From Rhodovastum sp963709085 (GTDB lineage: Bacteria; Pseudomonadota; Alphaproteobacteria; Acetobacterales; Acetobacteraceae), in NCBI GenBank assembly GCA_963709085.1, contig CAVPVB010000011.1, positions 62,001-126,000 of the forward strand: DNA of 64,000 nucleotides, given 5' to 3'. The notes beneath the pieces are model-generated. The model searched no databases. It was given only the letters and a program-made list of their open reading frames with translations, and had not been told where the DNA came from. This document shows, in pieces, positions 47,922 through 57,195 of the stretch. Position 1 is the first letter of the stretch. Every line of letters starts with the position of its first letter. Position numbers and translations under genes: made by a program.

Positions 47922-49556
47922 TCAGCCCGCGATGAGGAATGCCAGAAGCGCAGCAAAGCCGGCGATACCGGCCAACAGATAGCGAAGCCCGGGGCTGGAC
48001 CGTTGCCGCCACCGCTGTGAGCGGTCGCCATTCGACCGGCCTCCGTTGGACCAACGCACGGCCTGCCGCCGGTCGATCCCCACCGGGGCCGTCACGCAAG
48101 CGGCCAATTCAATCGCGCGCTGCGCCGTAGCCACATCGACGCGGAACAATTCGCGGCGACGGATGCGGAATGGCCCCAGTTCCCGCTTGATCGCGTTCTC
48201 CACCGCCTGCATGTCCGCCACCCTGGCGCACCAGGCGACCTTGCCGGGCACACACAGGCCGGATGATCCGGTGATCTCTGCCAGCCGCCTTGTGGGATCG
48301 CGCCCGGTGCGGCCGATCTTGACCGCGCCGGCAGGACCAAGCTTCGCCCAGGCAGGATGGGTCAGAACGTAGACGAAGCCCTCGCGCGGGCGCGCTCTTC
48401 CCGCCATCAGCCCAGCAACTTGTCGAGCCAGCCGCGGAATCGCGAACACCGCGACGGGCCGCGCGCGCGGCGCCGGCGTTTCGCTGAAGTCCGCGGATGC
48501 GTTGAACGGCCGGTCCATCAGCTCCGCGACCCGCCGCCCGGCTTGCTCCGCTTCCGCCACCTCGACCACCCTGAACGTCACCGCAGCGGCCAGATCTTCG
48601 TTCTCGTCCACGGCTTCAGGTGCGGCATGCGCCGCATCAACCACCCTGAACGTCGCCGCAGCGGCCGGCTCTTCGCCATCGTCCTCGTCCATGGCTTCAG
48701 GCGCGGCATTTGCCACGCCATTGCCCATGCTGCGTACGAAGCCGAAATCCCCTTGCTCGGGGTGCAGTCCGTCGTAACCCTCAGCAGGGCTTATCGCCGG
48801 CATGTCGCGGCCCGCAACCGAAAACGGGACGCCGAGAATCGCTGTCCATGCGGTGAGACGGGTGTGAGGATCCGTCCGGAAGAGCGAGCCATCCTCCCCC
48901 AGCACCCATCCCTTGTTGGTGTCAACCGCCAGCGGGGCCGCCCACTGAACCAGCGACAGATCCAATACCCAGCGCCACCGACAGCGAGACTCATACCGGT
49001 GGCCCATTGCCGCATGGTAGGCGTCGAACTCACTGTTGCTCCAGCGGTTGACCGCCATCAGACGGGCCTTCGCCTCGGTGGCGCGCCCCTGCACCCGAGC
49101 AAAGCCAAGATGAAACATCTCGTGGCAGGATGGGCATAGCGTCGCCAGACCCATCAGCCGCTGAACCCCGACGACCTCTTCCGGCGCTCCCTGCGGCGGC
49201 AGCGAGTAAGCCCAGATCTCGTGACACTCCAGCCGTTGCCCCGACCCACCGCCGCATATCTGACAGCGATAGCCACGTCTCGCCATCACCGGCGCCCGGA
49301 TCGCTTTCCAGGACCGCCAGATCAGCAACTTTGCCAGGTTGCTCCCCCAACTCGTAACCGGAAGCAGGTCAGGCATGATCGCCGGCATCGTGTCGCGATT
49401 GAACAGCCCCGACATTGCTTCTGCTCGCGATGAAAGAGATGGCGGCGGTTCAGGCTCAGGGTTGTGCCTCTCCGTCATCCGGGCAGCGGCCTGTCGATGC
49501 AGACGGCCGACCTCGATCGTACGCCGCCAGAACGCGGCTGCACGTTCTTCGGACAT
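47922..49556 (-). CDS. HNH plus GIY-YIG-like (T5orf172) protein with a C-terminal membrane helix
   Basis: About 544 residues. The first 30 (ERAAAFWRRTIEVGRLHRQA) match the end of the protein at 50055. An HNH-like zinc motif follows (YRCQICGG ... LECHEIWAYS ... LATLCPSCHEMFHLGFA, about 96-155). An Ala/Glu-rich linker contains a repeated ATFRVV/VTFRVV unit. A T5orf172/GIY-YIG-type domain (GFVYVLTHPAWAKL, VKIGRTGRDPTRRLAEITGS) lies at about 390-475. A final membrane helix (LRYLLAGIAGFAALLAFLIA) ends the protein. Two nuclease-type domains on one membrane-anchored protein in a T4SS operon is unusual; it may process transferred DNA or act against competing DNA. ATG 49556 is chosen; a GTG at 49571 is possible. 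Confidence 0.72.
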   Translation of the reverse strand: MSEERAAAFWRRTIEVGRLHRQAAARMTERHNPEPEPPPSLSSRAEAMSGLFNRDTMPAIMPDLLPVTSWGSNLAKLLIWRSWKAIRAPVMARRGYRCQICGGGSGQRLECHEIWAYSLPPQGAPEEVVGVQRLMGLATLCPSCHEMFHLGFARVQGRATEAKARLMAVNRWSNSEFDAYHAAMGHRYESRCRWRWVLDLSLVQWAAPLAVDTNKGWVLGEDGSLFRTDPHTRLTAWTAILGVPFSVAGRDMPAISPAEGYDGLHPEQGDFGFVRSMGNGVANAAPEAMDEDDGEEPAAAATFRVVDAAHAAPEAVDENEDLAAAVTFRVVEVAEAEQAGRRVAELMDRPFNASADFSETPAPRARPVAVFAIPRLARQVAGLMAGRARPREGFVYVLTHPAWAKLGPAGAVKIGRTGRDPTRRLAEITGSSGLCVPGKVAWCARVADMQAVENAIKRELGPFRIRRRELFRVDVATAQRAIELAACVTAPVGIDRRQAVRWSNGGRSNGDRSQRWRQRSSPGLRYLLAGIAGFAALLAFLIAG

Positions 49557-49577
49557 CTCGATTCTTCCCACCGGCTG

Positions 49578-49967
49578 TTACGGGTACGGCCGCACGTCCG
49601 GCACGCGGGTCTTCACCGCGTTGACGTAGTCGGTAACGTTCTGGTCGAAGCTGCCCAGCGCCAGGCTGGCGGGCGGCGCGGTGAAATTCACCTGCATGAT
49701 ACGCGCCGGCCCTTCGGGGGAGATGGAGACATTCAGGCCAACGGACGCGCCATGCCCCAGGACGACGCCCTGCTGGGCAACGATCAGTCCGTCCGCCTTG
49801 CTGGCATTCGTGACGGTGAAACCGACCGCCGGCACCGCGGCGAGCGAGGCCGCATACAGTCTGTCGTAACTGGCACTGCTCTGGTAGGTGCCGCGCGCCT
49901 GCGGACCGGCGCACCCCGCCAGCCCGGTGGCGATTACCACGGCGATGAACGTCGATGTCCTTCGCAT
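49578..49967 (-). CDS. Lipoprotein of the T4SS operon
   Basis: A 129-residue protein with a lipoprotein signal (MRRTSTFIAVVIATGLAGCA, lipobox LAGC, mature Cys at about 19). The mature part is a small beta-rich domain (GFTVTNASKADGLIVAQQGV, PARIMQVNFTAPPASLALGS). AGGAG precedes the ATG. No family was recognised; the second lipoprotein of the operon besides VirB7. It may stabilise the outer-membrane ring or act in exclusion. Confidence 0.7.
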   Translation of the reverse strand: MRRTSTFIAVVIATGLAGCAGPQARGTYQSSASYDRLYAASLAAVPAVGFTVTNASKADGLIVAQQGVVLGHGASVGLNVSISPEGPARIMQVNFTAPPASLALGSFDQNVTDYVNAVKTRVPDVRPYP

Positions 49968-50054
49968 CTTTCCGTCTCCTTTTGAGCGTCAGTCCGACCG
50001 TCGCTGTGAGGAATTGTCCGGCGGTGCCGCAACCGCTTTGTCAGACGCGCCCGG

Positions 50055-51023
50055 TCAGGACTGGCGCGGTTGTGGCGGTTTCTGCTCGGGCTTGTTCCCC
50101 TCGCCCATCTGAACACCGGCCTGGCGCTGGGCGCGGCCCTCATTAATCGTGCGCTGCCAGAATTCGGCCGCACGCTCCTGCCGCACCTCCCTGGCGTGCT
50201 GTATCCGGGATTTGCGTGCCGATTCGTTGCTGTTCACGAGCATCCCTCCTGTTGGTGGCGAGGCGTGTTCCGTGTTGCCGGGCATCGCCCGCACGGGTGT
50301 CGGCAGGTTCCGTTGCGCCAGCTCCATTCCCGACGCGACCTGACGGTCGTTGCCCGCTGCCAGTTCCGCGCGGAGCGATTCCTCCGGCATCCCGGCCGCC
50401 CTGAGATGGGCGGCAGCTTCAGGGTGGCTCAGGACGCTTTCGACGCTCCGCGTTGCCTGCCCGGCGAGTTGGCGAAGCTCGGTCTCTGAATAATCGCCTG
50501 CAGACGCCAGGCCCCGGTGCGCCATGTCCAGCGCGCTCAGCGCGCGGTCAAGCTGCTCCTTCGCCGGTTCCGGATTGCGCGGGGGCGAAGGGAGCATGTC
50601 AGCAACGGGAACGCGTTCGTGCTGCGGCGGGTCCGCGTAGCGGATTTGAACTCCGGTCTCGACAGTCACGCCGGCATCCTGCAATTGCCTCAGCAAGGGT
50701 CCGATCGCACTGAGCCGCCGGTCGTAATCGCGAACCGCCTTTTCCGTCGGGCTCACATACGCAAGCCCGACAAATTGCGCATCCGCCGCTTCTTCCGGGT
50801 CATAGCCGTCGTCGGGCACGGATTTGCGGAGATCGACGGTTGCCCCGGGCGTTGCCGCATTCACCTTCCGGCTGACTTCGGCGAAGAACCGGACATCTTC
50901 ACCCGCTTCCAGACGCGATGCGTAGCTGTCTTCGGCGAGCCCGTCATAGCGGGCGCGCGCCCGTTGCAGGAGACCGCCCGCCTCATCGCGAACCCGTTGT
51001 ATTGCCCTCTGCGAATCCGACAT
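50055..51023 (-). CDS. Hypothetical protein sharing a terminal module with the HNH/GIY-YIG protein
   Basis: A 322-residue hydrophilic protein, helical and charged (MSDSQRAIQRVRDEAGGLLQRA, FVGLAYVSPTEKAVRDYDRR, AKEQLDRALSALDMAHRGLA). Its C-terminus (ERAAEFWQRTINEGRAQRQA, then GEGNKPEQKPPQP) matches the N-terminus of the protein at 47922 (ERAAAFWRRTIEVGRLHRQA, then PEPEPP). GAGGGAGCC precedes ATG 51023. Co-transcribed downstream of virD4. A positively charged C-terminal tail is the usual form of a VirB/D4 translocation signal, so a transferred effector or relaxosome helper is possible (inference). Confidence 0.62.
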   Translation of the reverse strand: MSDSQRAIQRVRDEAGGLLQRARARYDGLAEDSYASRLEAGEDVRFFAEVSRKVNAATPGATVDLRKSVPDDGYDPEEAADAQFVGLAYVSPTEKAVRDYDRRLSAIGPLLRQLQDAGVTVETGVQIRYADPPQHERVPVADMLPSPPRNPEPAKEQLDRALSALDMAHRGLASAGDYSETELRQLAGQATRSVESVLSHPEAAAHLRAAGMPEESLRAELAAGNDRQVASGMELAQRNLPTPVRAMPGNTEHASPPTGGMLVNSNESARKSRIQHAREVRQERAAEFWQRTINEGRAQRQAGVQMGEGNKPEQKPPQPRQS

Positions 51024-51081
51024 GGCTCCCTCATTCGCAGGCAGGAGCGGCGTTGCGCCGGTCCTGACCGTCAGGTTCCCG

Positions 51082-52944
51082 TCAGCCCACCGCGGCCGAC
51101 ATCGCGAACCGGTTGGTGTCCACCTGGTCCACCATGTCCGGCCGGCGGAAATAGATTGCCCGCCCACACCGGATGGGCAGGCCGTTCGCCGGCACGATGA
51201 TGATTTCGTCGTCGCGCAAATCCTGCTGCATCTCGGAGGCCGCGATCAGCACACGCCGGATTTCGTGGACGTTCAGGTTGACGCCGCGCGAGGTGGACCC
51301 GAAGTTCAGGCCAAACGGCTTTTGCCGGCCCTGGTTGTCGCCCTCGCTGTAGGCCAGCGCGCCATGACTGCCGAGTTGCTCGCTCAGATCCTTGCCGGCG
51401 CCCGCGGCGCGGATCGCCGCATAGCCGATCCAGTTGGCCGCATCGATCCAGGCCCGCGCCCCGTCACGGCCCCAGGCCTCGGTCAGCTGGCCGATCGACT
51501 GCATGAGCAGATGCAGCGACACGCCATATTTCCGGCCGGTGTCGCGGGCCGTCTCCAGCGCCTTCAGACGGCCGAGAGTGGCCGCCTCGTCGAGCAGGAA
51601 CAGAATGCGCCCGTTGGTCTTTCCATCGGCCATGTAGACGGTATTCAGCAACGCGCCGACCAGGACGCGCGCCATCGCCGGCGTGACCTGAAGGGTTCGC
51701 AGACTGAGGTTCAGGAAGGCCGTCGTCCGGCCGTCCAGCAGCGTGCGCGGATCGAACTCGCCGAAGGACACGAGATCGGCATAGGCGCCGGTGAACAGCC
51801 ACGCGATGCCGTTCACCGCGTTCATGAACACGCCGCTGAAGGTCTCCTCGGCCTTGCACTTCATCAGCGTGCCGGCGATCCGCCGCGCCATCTGGCTGGC
51901 CGACCCGGCGTTGATAGCGGCCAGCAGATCCAGCATGTCAGTCTCGGGGATCGAGATACCCATCGCCAGCGAGGCCAGGGTCTTGTCCCCCCTGCTGGCA
52001 TCGCTCCACAGCAGATGCGCCAGCAGGCAGGTGACCAGTTCACGGCCCATGGGGGCGAAGAACGGATCTTCCGTCCGGGCGGCGGCGGGCGTGGTCGCGC
52101 TGTCGTAGATCCAGGAGACCACGGTCCGGACATGGATCTCGGCTTCCGGGTGGGCGATATCGATCCAGGCCAGAACGTTGAGGCCGGTGGCCGGCGGCCT
52201 GGTGTCGTCACCGCCGAAAACGCCGATATGCGCCACCGTCTTGCCCTGGGCGCGGAGCGCGCCGTCCAGCATCGGACCCAGCTCGGTTGACGGATCGAGG
52301 ATGACGCTGCTGCCGGTCCACTCCAGGATGGTCGACACGGCGGAGGTGGTCTTGTAGCCGCCGGGACCGGCGAAGACGATGCTGTGACCGCTGCCCTCGG
52401 TGCAGGGGTCGATCAGCAGCGGCGCCGTCCCTCCCCTCCCCCAGGTGCTGCGGTCCCGCGGCCGGAACCGCATCCCGGCCACCGTGTCCCGGTCGACACG
52501 GTACGCCTCGCCCACCACGACACCGCCATGGCGCGCATCGGGGCCGGGGAACAGCTTCAGCGCCTCCGCCATCGATCGCCACTGCGCGTGGCCGTGGTTG
52601 TCCGTCACCCCGCGCTCGACCGCCCGCACACCTCCGTCCGGAACCGGGGCCAGCCGACGGCCGCCGCGCCAACGCCAGCGCAGGGTCAGGAACAGCCCGA
52701 ACAGCAGCATCGCCAGCAAGACCGTCGGCACCACCGCGGCGAGCACCAGCCACAGATTGACCCACCAGTTGGCGCCCCACCAGGCCAGGGCATTCCACCA
52801 TTGCAGCCACGGCGCGGTGAACGGGCTGCCGGTTCCCTTGCACCAGAGTGCCGAGGCGGACAGCAGCCACAAGGCGACAACCAGGACCGCGGCCACGCCG
52901 CCGAGGCTGGCATTTCGAACGAGCGTGATCATTCGCCAGATCAC
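51082..52944 (-). CDS. virD4: Type IV coupling protein VirD4/TraG
   Basis: A 620-residue inner-membrane ATPase that docks the relaxosome on the secretion channel. Membrane segments: GGVAAVLVVALWLLSASALW and NLWLVLAAVVPTVLLAMLLFGLF (within the first 95). Walker A is FAGPGGYKTTSAVS (about 189-202) and Walker B ILFLLDEAATLG (about 445-456). The FALSE-type motif MQSIGQLTEAWG follows. The start GTG at 52944 overlaps the previous stop (GTGA); ATG 52932 is the alternative. The conserved RSTWGRGG loop and length fit the family. Confidence 0.92.
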   Translation of the reverse strand: MIWRMITLVRNASLGGVAAVLVVALWLLSASALWCKGTGSPFTAPWLQWWNALAWWGANWWVNLWLVLAAVVPTVLLAMLLFGLFLTLRWRWRGGRRLAPVPDGGVRAVERGVTDNHGHAQWRSMAEALKLFPGPDARHGGVVVGEAYRVDRDTVAGMRFRPRDRSTWGRGGTAPLLIDPCTEGSGHSIVFAGPGGYKTTSAVSTILEWTGSSVILDPSTELGPMLDGALRAQGKTVAHIGVFGGDDTRPPATGLNVLAWIDIAHPEAEIHVRTVVSWIYDSATTPAAARTEDPFFAPMGRELVTCLLAHLLWSDASRGDKTLASLAMGISIPETDMLDLLAAINAGSASQMARRIAGTLMKCKAEETFSGVFMNAVNGIAWLFTGAYADLVSFGEFDPRTLLDGRTTAFLNLSLRTLQVTPAMARVLVGALLNTVYMADGKTNGRILFLLDEAATLGRLKALETARDTGRKYGVSLHLLMQSIGQLTEAWGRDGARAWIDAANWIGYAAIRAAGAGKDLSEQLGSHGALAYSEGDNQGRQKPFGLNFGSTSRGVNLNVHEIRRVLIAASEMQQDLRDDEIIIVPANGLPIRCGRAIYFRRPDMVDQVDTNRFAMSAAVG

Positions 52945-53306
52945 TGCGGATTCTCGCCAGCCGGCGCCTCGGAGGGTGGCGCAGCGGCTTGCGCGGCCTG
53001 GGCCTGAATGAGCGCCCAGCTGGCCTGGATGTCGGCGATATCCGCCGGCAGCTGCGCCGACGCCTGTGCCGCCGCGGTCGCGGCTTGCTGCGCCATCGCC
53101 AGTACCCGCGCCAGTTCGGCCTGGACTGCCGGCTCGGACGCCGCCACCGCGGATGCCAGCGAAGCGGGAGGCAACGGCGTCGCGGTGGCGCCGGCCGTCG
53201 TGGAACAGCCGGCCGCGGCATCGAGGCCGCATTGAGCCGTCTGCGCCCGCGCTGAAATGATGACGGGGGCCAGGAAAATGGTCGCGAGAAGTGCCAGCCT
53301 GCGCAT
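52941..53306 (-). CDS. Small exported protein between virB11 and virD4
   Basis: A 121-residue protein with a cleavable signal peptide (MRRLALLATIFLAPVIISAR|AQ) and an Ala/Gln-rich helical mature part. It has two Cys near the mature N-terminus (CGLDAAAGC) and a Pro-rich C-terminus. Periplasmic. AGGAG precedes the ATG at about 11 bases. No family was recognised; translationally coupled to virD4. Confidence 0.68.
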   Translation of the reverse strand: MRRLALLATIFLAPVIISARAQTAQCGLDAAAGCSTTAGATATPLPPASLASAVAASEPAVQAELARVLAMAQQAATAAAQASAQLPADIADIQASWALIQAQAAQAAAPPSEAPAGENPQ

Positions 53307-53323
53307 GACAACAGGTTCTCCTG

Positions 53324-54313
53324 CTACGCGGCTTCCTCAGCCGCCCTGAACCACACCCGGCGCACCCGGAAGCCGTCCTCGCTGCTGCGGTCGCAGAAGA
53401 CGATGATGTCGAAACACAGCCGCACCAATGCGGCGAGCTGCGCATCGGGCGTGGTGCGGCAGGATTCATGCTGACGCAGCATCATGCACATGGCGGCCAC
53501 CTCGCCGCCTTCGGCGCCATGCCAGGAGGTGAAGCTGTTGTGCCCGCTCAGAATGGCGCGCATGAGCGCGAAGGACTCCGGGCCGCGAACCTCCTGGAAG
53601 GCGATGGTCGACGGAAACATCCGCAAGGATGCCTTCACGACATCCACCGCCCGCTGACCGTCGCGGTCGTCGTTGTAGAACAGGCTGACCCGGTTGCGCG
53701 GTCCGACCTCGCCAAACTCCGGGTCGCTTTCGATGGTCACGATGCGGTGCTCTTCCGGCACCGCACCCAGCAGGCGCCGCAACAGATCGCTCTTGCCGCT
53801 GCCGGTCAGGCCGGCCGTGCCGATCGTCTTGCGCGCCTTCACCGCCCCGGCAAGGAACGCCATCCAGTCCTTCGCCCGGTAGAGCGCGACCAGCTTCGCA
53901 TCCGCCTCGCGGCCCCGGACCGGCCCCTCGTTCGCCACCGCGAACAGATCGGCCAGGTCCGGGTCCTCCAGCCGCCGGGGCGACTGGGGCGGCTTGCGAA
54001 TGCACATGGCGATGACGCCCGGCGGCGTCGCCGGCGGCCGGCAGATCTGGATGCGCTGGCCATCCGGCAGGGTTGACCCGCAGAGCGGATGCGCCGGGTC
54101 CGCCTCCCGGCTGGTCATGCGTCCGGCCAGCAGCGCGATCGCATCCAGCCGCTGGAAATCGAACGCCTCGGCGGTTCGCCAGAGCCATGCGCCGCCGCGC
54201 TCGGTGCCGATCTCGCCGGGCCGGTTGATGACAATTTCGGTCACCTCCGGATCGCTCAGCAGATCCTGGATCGGCGCCAGCAGGTGGCGCAGCGTAACCT
54301 CGCCGTTCCTCAC
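53324..54313 (-). CDS. virB11: T4SS ATPase VirB11
   Basis: A 329-residue hexameric secretion ATPase on the cytoplasmic side of the channel. The N-terminal domain contains LLSDPEVTEIVINRPGEIGT. The RecA-like domain has Walker A GLTGSGKSDLL (about 168-178), an Asp box TIESDPEFGE and Walker B/His box AFQEVRGPESFALM and HNSFTSWHGAEG. The start overlaps the virB10 stop (ATGA). Length and motifs are complete. Confidence 0.94.
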   Translation of the reverse strand: MRNGEVTLRHLLAPIQDLLSDPEVTEIVINRPGEIGTERGGAWLWRTAEAFDFQRLDAIALLAGRMTSREADPAHPLCGSTLPDGQRIQICRPPATPPGVIAMCIRKPPQSPRRLEDPDLADLFAVANEGPVRGREADAKLVALYRAKDWMAFLAGAVKARKTIGTAGLTGSGKSDLLRRLLGAVPEEHRIVTIESDPEFGEVGPRNRVSLFYNDDRDGQRAVDVVKASLRMFPSTIAFQEVRGPESFALMRAILSGHNSFTSWHGAEGGEVAAMCMMLRQHESCRTTPDAQLAALVRLCFDIIVFCDRSSEDGFRVRRVWFRAAEEAA

Positions 54314-55356
54314 CGGCGCACCTGACGCAGGCGATAGCTGTCGGAAAAGTCGATCGGCTGATCGAGGAACAGCGCGATCGTCTCCCCCTGGTGCTTGCTG
54401 AAGGTGGGCGGAATGTCGATCTGCGATTGCAGGATCTGCTGCGCCACGCCGCCGATGCCGCTGCCGGTATTCAGATCGAGATAGGTGTTGCCGCCCTTCG
54501 CCACCTCCGCCTGCAGGATGCCCAGCGCGCTTTGGGTCAGCGTGAGCAGGATGGCGCCGCCGAAGCGTTGCAGATAATGCTGGTCGACCGCGCCATCCAA
54601 CCCGGTCCGGCCGAGATCGTCGGACAGGGACTCGCCGGTCAGCGGTACCCAGATGCCGTTCGGCGTATGCGCGTAGGTCGATACCGCCATCAGCCGGTTG
54701 CCGCCATGCCGGCTCATCGTCTGGTACTTGCCGATGACCTGCGTCGCCGCCTCCATGAGCAGCACGCCCTTGGGCGAATAGACCGGGCCGGGGAGATGGC
54801 AGAGCAGCGGCCCCGGCAGATCGCTTTCGATGGCGGTATCCAGGACGCAGGGCAGCAGCCCGGGCATCAACTGATAGGTGTCGTCGATCGCCGGCGATGC
54901 CTTCACGCCCGGCAGAGTGGAGGTCTTGAACTCCAGCCCGGTCCGCGCCGGCTCGGCAGGCGCCGGGGCGGGCCGCGGACCCTCGGTATGCGGCACCACG
55001 TAGGACAGCATCGCCGGCCGCACCGGCCTGGCCTGCACGCCCGGCGGCAACGGCAGCTGCGACCGAAGGTCCGGGGCGGCCGGCGGCGTGGGTGACGGCG
55101 GCGACGCCTCTGCCTGTTTGGCCGGCGGCGATGGCGGCGCCGGCTCCGCCCTGGCCGGTTGATACGGCACCACCACGCCGATGAACTGGTCGGCGCCCTT
55201 GTCCGCCGGTGGTTTGTGCGGCGCCTGGCCGCGGGTGGACAGGAACGCCAGCACCAGCACGGCGGCCAGGCCGATCAGCTGGACATTCCGGCGCCGCCAG
55301 AACGGCCTCGGCTCGACCTCGTCGTCCAGTTCGTCGTCGGAATCGCGGGGGGCCAT
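54310..55356 (-). CDS. virB10: T4SS core protein VirB10
   Basis: A 348-residue envelope-spanning protein: short cytoplasmic N-terminus, one membrane helix (LIGLAAVLVLAFLS, about 28-42), a Pro-rich periplasmic linker, then the conserved beta-barrel domain (LPGLLPCVLDTAIESDLPGP, LLMEAATQVIGKYQ, GIWVPLTGESLSDDLGRTGL and an outer-membrane antenna region near the repeated Gln/Leu helices). It links inner-membrane energy to the outer pore formed with VirB7 and VirB9. Confidence 0.94.
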   Translation of the reverse strand: MAPRDSDDELDDEVEPRPFWRRRNVQLIGLAAVLVLAFLSTRGQAPHKPPADKGADQFIGVVVPYQPARAEPAPPSPPAKQAEASPPSPTPPAAPDLRSQLPLPPGVQARPVRPAMLSYVVPHTEGPRPAPAPAEPARTGLEFKTSTLPGVKASPAIDDTYQLMPGLLPCVLDTAIESDLPGPLLCHLPGPVYSPKGVLLMEAATQVIGKYQTMSRHGGNRLMAVSTYAHTPNGIWVPLTGESLSDDLGRTGLDGAVDQHYLQRFGGAILLTLTQSALGILQAEVAKGGNTYLDLNTGSGIGGVAQQILQSQIDIPPTFSKHQGETIALFLDQPIDFSDSYRLRQVRR

Positions 55357-56300
55357 CAGCGTGTCACCTGCAGAAGCTCACGCTCGACCGTCGGCGCCGT
55401 CGTGCCGGTGCCCGCCGGCTTCCCGGCCGGGTCGTAGGCGTCGTTGAAGATGTCGAGGACGTTCGGTCCCAACCGCAGCCGGAAGCGCCGGGCGATCTCT
55501 TCCACCACAACGAAATCGCCGTCGCCATGCTGGCGGGCCAGCCGTTCCTCGTTGTCGCCTGTGACCACGTAGACCGCCGGCTTCCTGGACAGGCCGGGGA
55601 ACCGCATCAGCGTCCACTCGCCATTGTCCATCGGGCAGCGTGGCTCGATGTCATTCGGCTTCTTCCCCTGTGCGAAGTAGTGGCAGAAGCCGTCCGCCCC
55701 GTTGAAGGCGTCGGTCCGCAAATGCTCGCGGGCGGCCTCCAGTTCCGCCTGGGCGGCCTTCTGCCGTGCCGTCAGAGCGGGGGCAGCGGTGGCAACGGGA
55801 GTTGCCGCAGGGGCGGCGGCCGGCGCCGCGCTGCCGGTAAAGATCAGGTTCAGCACGACGCCGGGGGCATCCACCGCGCCGGGTTGATCCGGCTTCGCCA
55901 GCAGCCGGAACGGGTAGACCTTCTGGCCGCCCTCGGACGACATGGTGATGACCGTCATCGTGCTTTCGCCAGGGACGGCCGGCCACAGGGTCAGGTTGTT
56001 GCCGAGCGGCGTGTCCTTCACCTCCGCCGGCGACGCGCCCTGCCAGCCCGCATCGGCCAGCGTGCCGTCCTTGTCGGGCTTGCCGGTCTGCACCACGCGA
56101 TAGACAGACTCGCCTCTGGGGAAGGTGATCGTGGTCGGCTGTCCGACCACGCCGACGATCTCCGTTCGCTTCAGCGGCGAGTAGGCGGCGACGCGAATCT
56201 GCGTGCCGCGCCCGGCGTCCTCCGCCGCCGCCGGATGGCAGATGGCAGCAATTGAAACCGAGGTCGCCAGGATGGCCGCTGGAATATGCATGACGGTCAC
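55356..56300 (-). CDS. virB9: T4SS outer-membrane protein VirB9
   Basis: A 314-residue periplasmic/outer-membrane protein with signal peptide (MTVMHIPAAILATSVSIAAI|CHPAAAED). VirB9 N-terminal signature: RVAAYSPLKRTEIVGVVGQP, TTITFPRGESVYRV, LTLWPAVPGESTMTVITMSS. The C-terminal VirB7-binding half includes DGFCHYFAQGKKPNDIEPRC and GDNEERLARQHGDGDFVVVEEIARRFRLRLG, then the VLDIFND ending. It overlaps virB8 by 4 bases and virB10 by 1 base. Confidence 0.93.
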   Translation of the reverse strand: MTVMHIPAAILATSVSIAAICHPAAAEDAGRGTQIRVAAYSPLKRTEIVGVVGQPTTITFPRGESVYRVVQTGKPDKDGTLADAGWQGASPAEVKDTPLGNNLTLWPAVPGESTMTVITMSSEGGQKVYPFRLLAKPDQPGAVDAPGVVLNLIFTGSAAPAAAPAATPVATAAPALTARQKAAQAELEAAREHLRTDAFNGADGFCHYFAQGKKPNDIEPRCPMDNGEWTLMRFPGLSRKPAVYVVTGDNEERLARQHGDGDFVVVEEIARRFRLRLGPNVLDIFNDAYDPAGKPAGTGTTAPTVERELLQVTR

Positions 56301-57037
56301 TGCCTCCTCTGGTCAGGCGTGTCCGAACTGGCGCTGTAGCCGAGCACCTGGAAACCGCCGGGGTTGTCGCTGCGGTCATCCGGCCGCATCGGCAGGTTCG
56401 GATGCCACTGGAAATCCACCGTCGCGCTCCACGCTCTTGCCGGGTCCCTGTTCGCCCCGTGCCAGACCGTGCGATCGAACTGCACCAAATAGCGCCGGGT
56501 CTCGCCGTCCTTGCCGAGCGCAAGCGGGTGAAAGCGGAAGTTCTCCACCGTCACATGGCCCTCCTTGCCGAGCGCCTTGACCGGATTGCCAGGCGCGCTG
56601 CGGGCGTCGGCGATGCGCGCCTGCTCGTCCGGCGTGGACATGATCTTCACGACGTGGTCGTTGCGCTCGTCCATCTCGGGCACCCAGCCTTCCCGCGCTT
56701 CGACGTACCGCCGCAGGTATTGCTGCTCCACCGCGGCGCCGAAGAGCTTCGGCGCATCCTGCAGCCCGACAGGCTCGCCGATGATGCCGGTGGACCTGTC
56801 CACCAGGAAAAACTTTACCTCCGTGGTCTTCAGCGGCAGCAGCGTGACCCAGCCGAACACCGACGCCGCCAGGCAGCTGACGCCCACGGCACCGATGACC
56901 CAGCCGGTGACGATCGCCGACCGGCCGAGAATGACCCGCTCCGCCGACAGGTCCATCACAGCCCGGAACTTCGCGTGCTTCGACGCGTCGGTCAGCGGCT
57001 TCGCCGTCCAGGGAGATATCTTGCTGACCTGGCTCAC
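56297..57037 (-). CDS. virB8: T4SS assembly factor VirB8
   Basis: A 246-residue inner-membrane protein with a cytoplasmic N-terminus, one membrane helix (IVTGWVIGAVGVSCLAASVF, about 42-61) and a periplasmic NTF2-like domain (PLKTTEVKFFLVDRSTGIIG, VEQQYLRRYVEAREGWVPEM, RTVWHGANRDPARAWSATVD). It starts with GTG at 57037, overlapping the virB7 stop as GTGA, and overlaps virB9 by 4 bases. Confidence 0.93.
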   Translation of the reverse strand: MSQVSKISPWTAKPLTDASKHAKFRAVMDLSAERVILGRSAIVTGWVIGAVGVSCLAASVFGWVTLLPLKTTEVKFFLVDRSTGIIGEPVGLQDAPKLFGAAVEQQYLRRYVEAREGWVPEMDERNDHVVKIMSTPDEQARIADARSAPGNPVKALGKEGHVTVENFRFHPLALGKDGETRRYLVQFDRTVWHGANRDPARAWSATVDFQWHPNLPMRPDDRSDNPGGFQVLGYSASSDTPDQRRQ

Positions 57038-57195
57038 TTCGGCAGCGCCCCGAACTCAAGATGATCGGGGACCAGCGGCCAGGTCGGATCGCTGTTCCTG
57101 ACCATCGGCAGCGCCTTGCCGCTGACGTTGCCACAGCCCGCCAGCACGCCCAGGCCGAGGGCAAGCACGATCCATTTGACTCCCGAACGTACCAT
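57034..57195 (-). CDS. virB7: VirB7-like short lipoprotein
   Basis: A 53-residue lipoprotein, MVRSGVKWIVLALGLGVLAG then CGNVSGKALPMVRNSDPTWP and a short tail ending EFGALPK. The lipobox LAGC puts the acylated Cys at about 21. GGGAGAG lies about 7 bases before the ATG. It stands between virB6 and virB8, where VirB7, the lipoprotein that anchors VirB9 in the outer membrane, is expected; the size fits. Confidence 0.85.
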   Translation of the reverse strand: MVRSGVKWIVLALGLGVLAGCGNVSGKALPMVRNSDPTWPLVPDHLEFGALPK

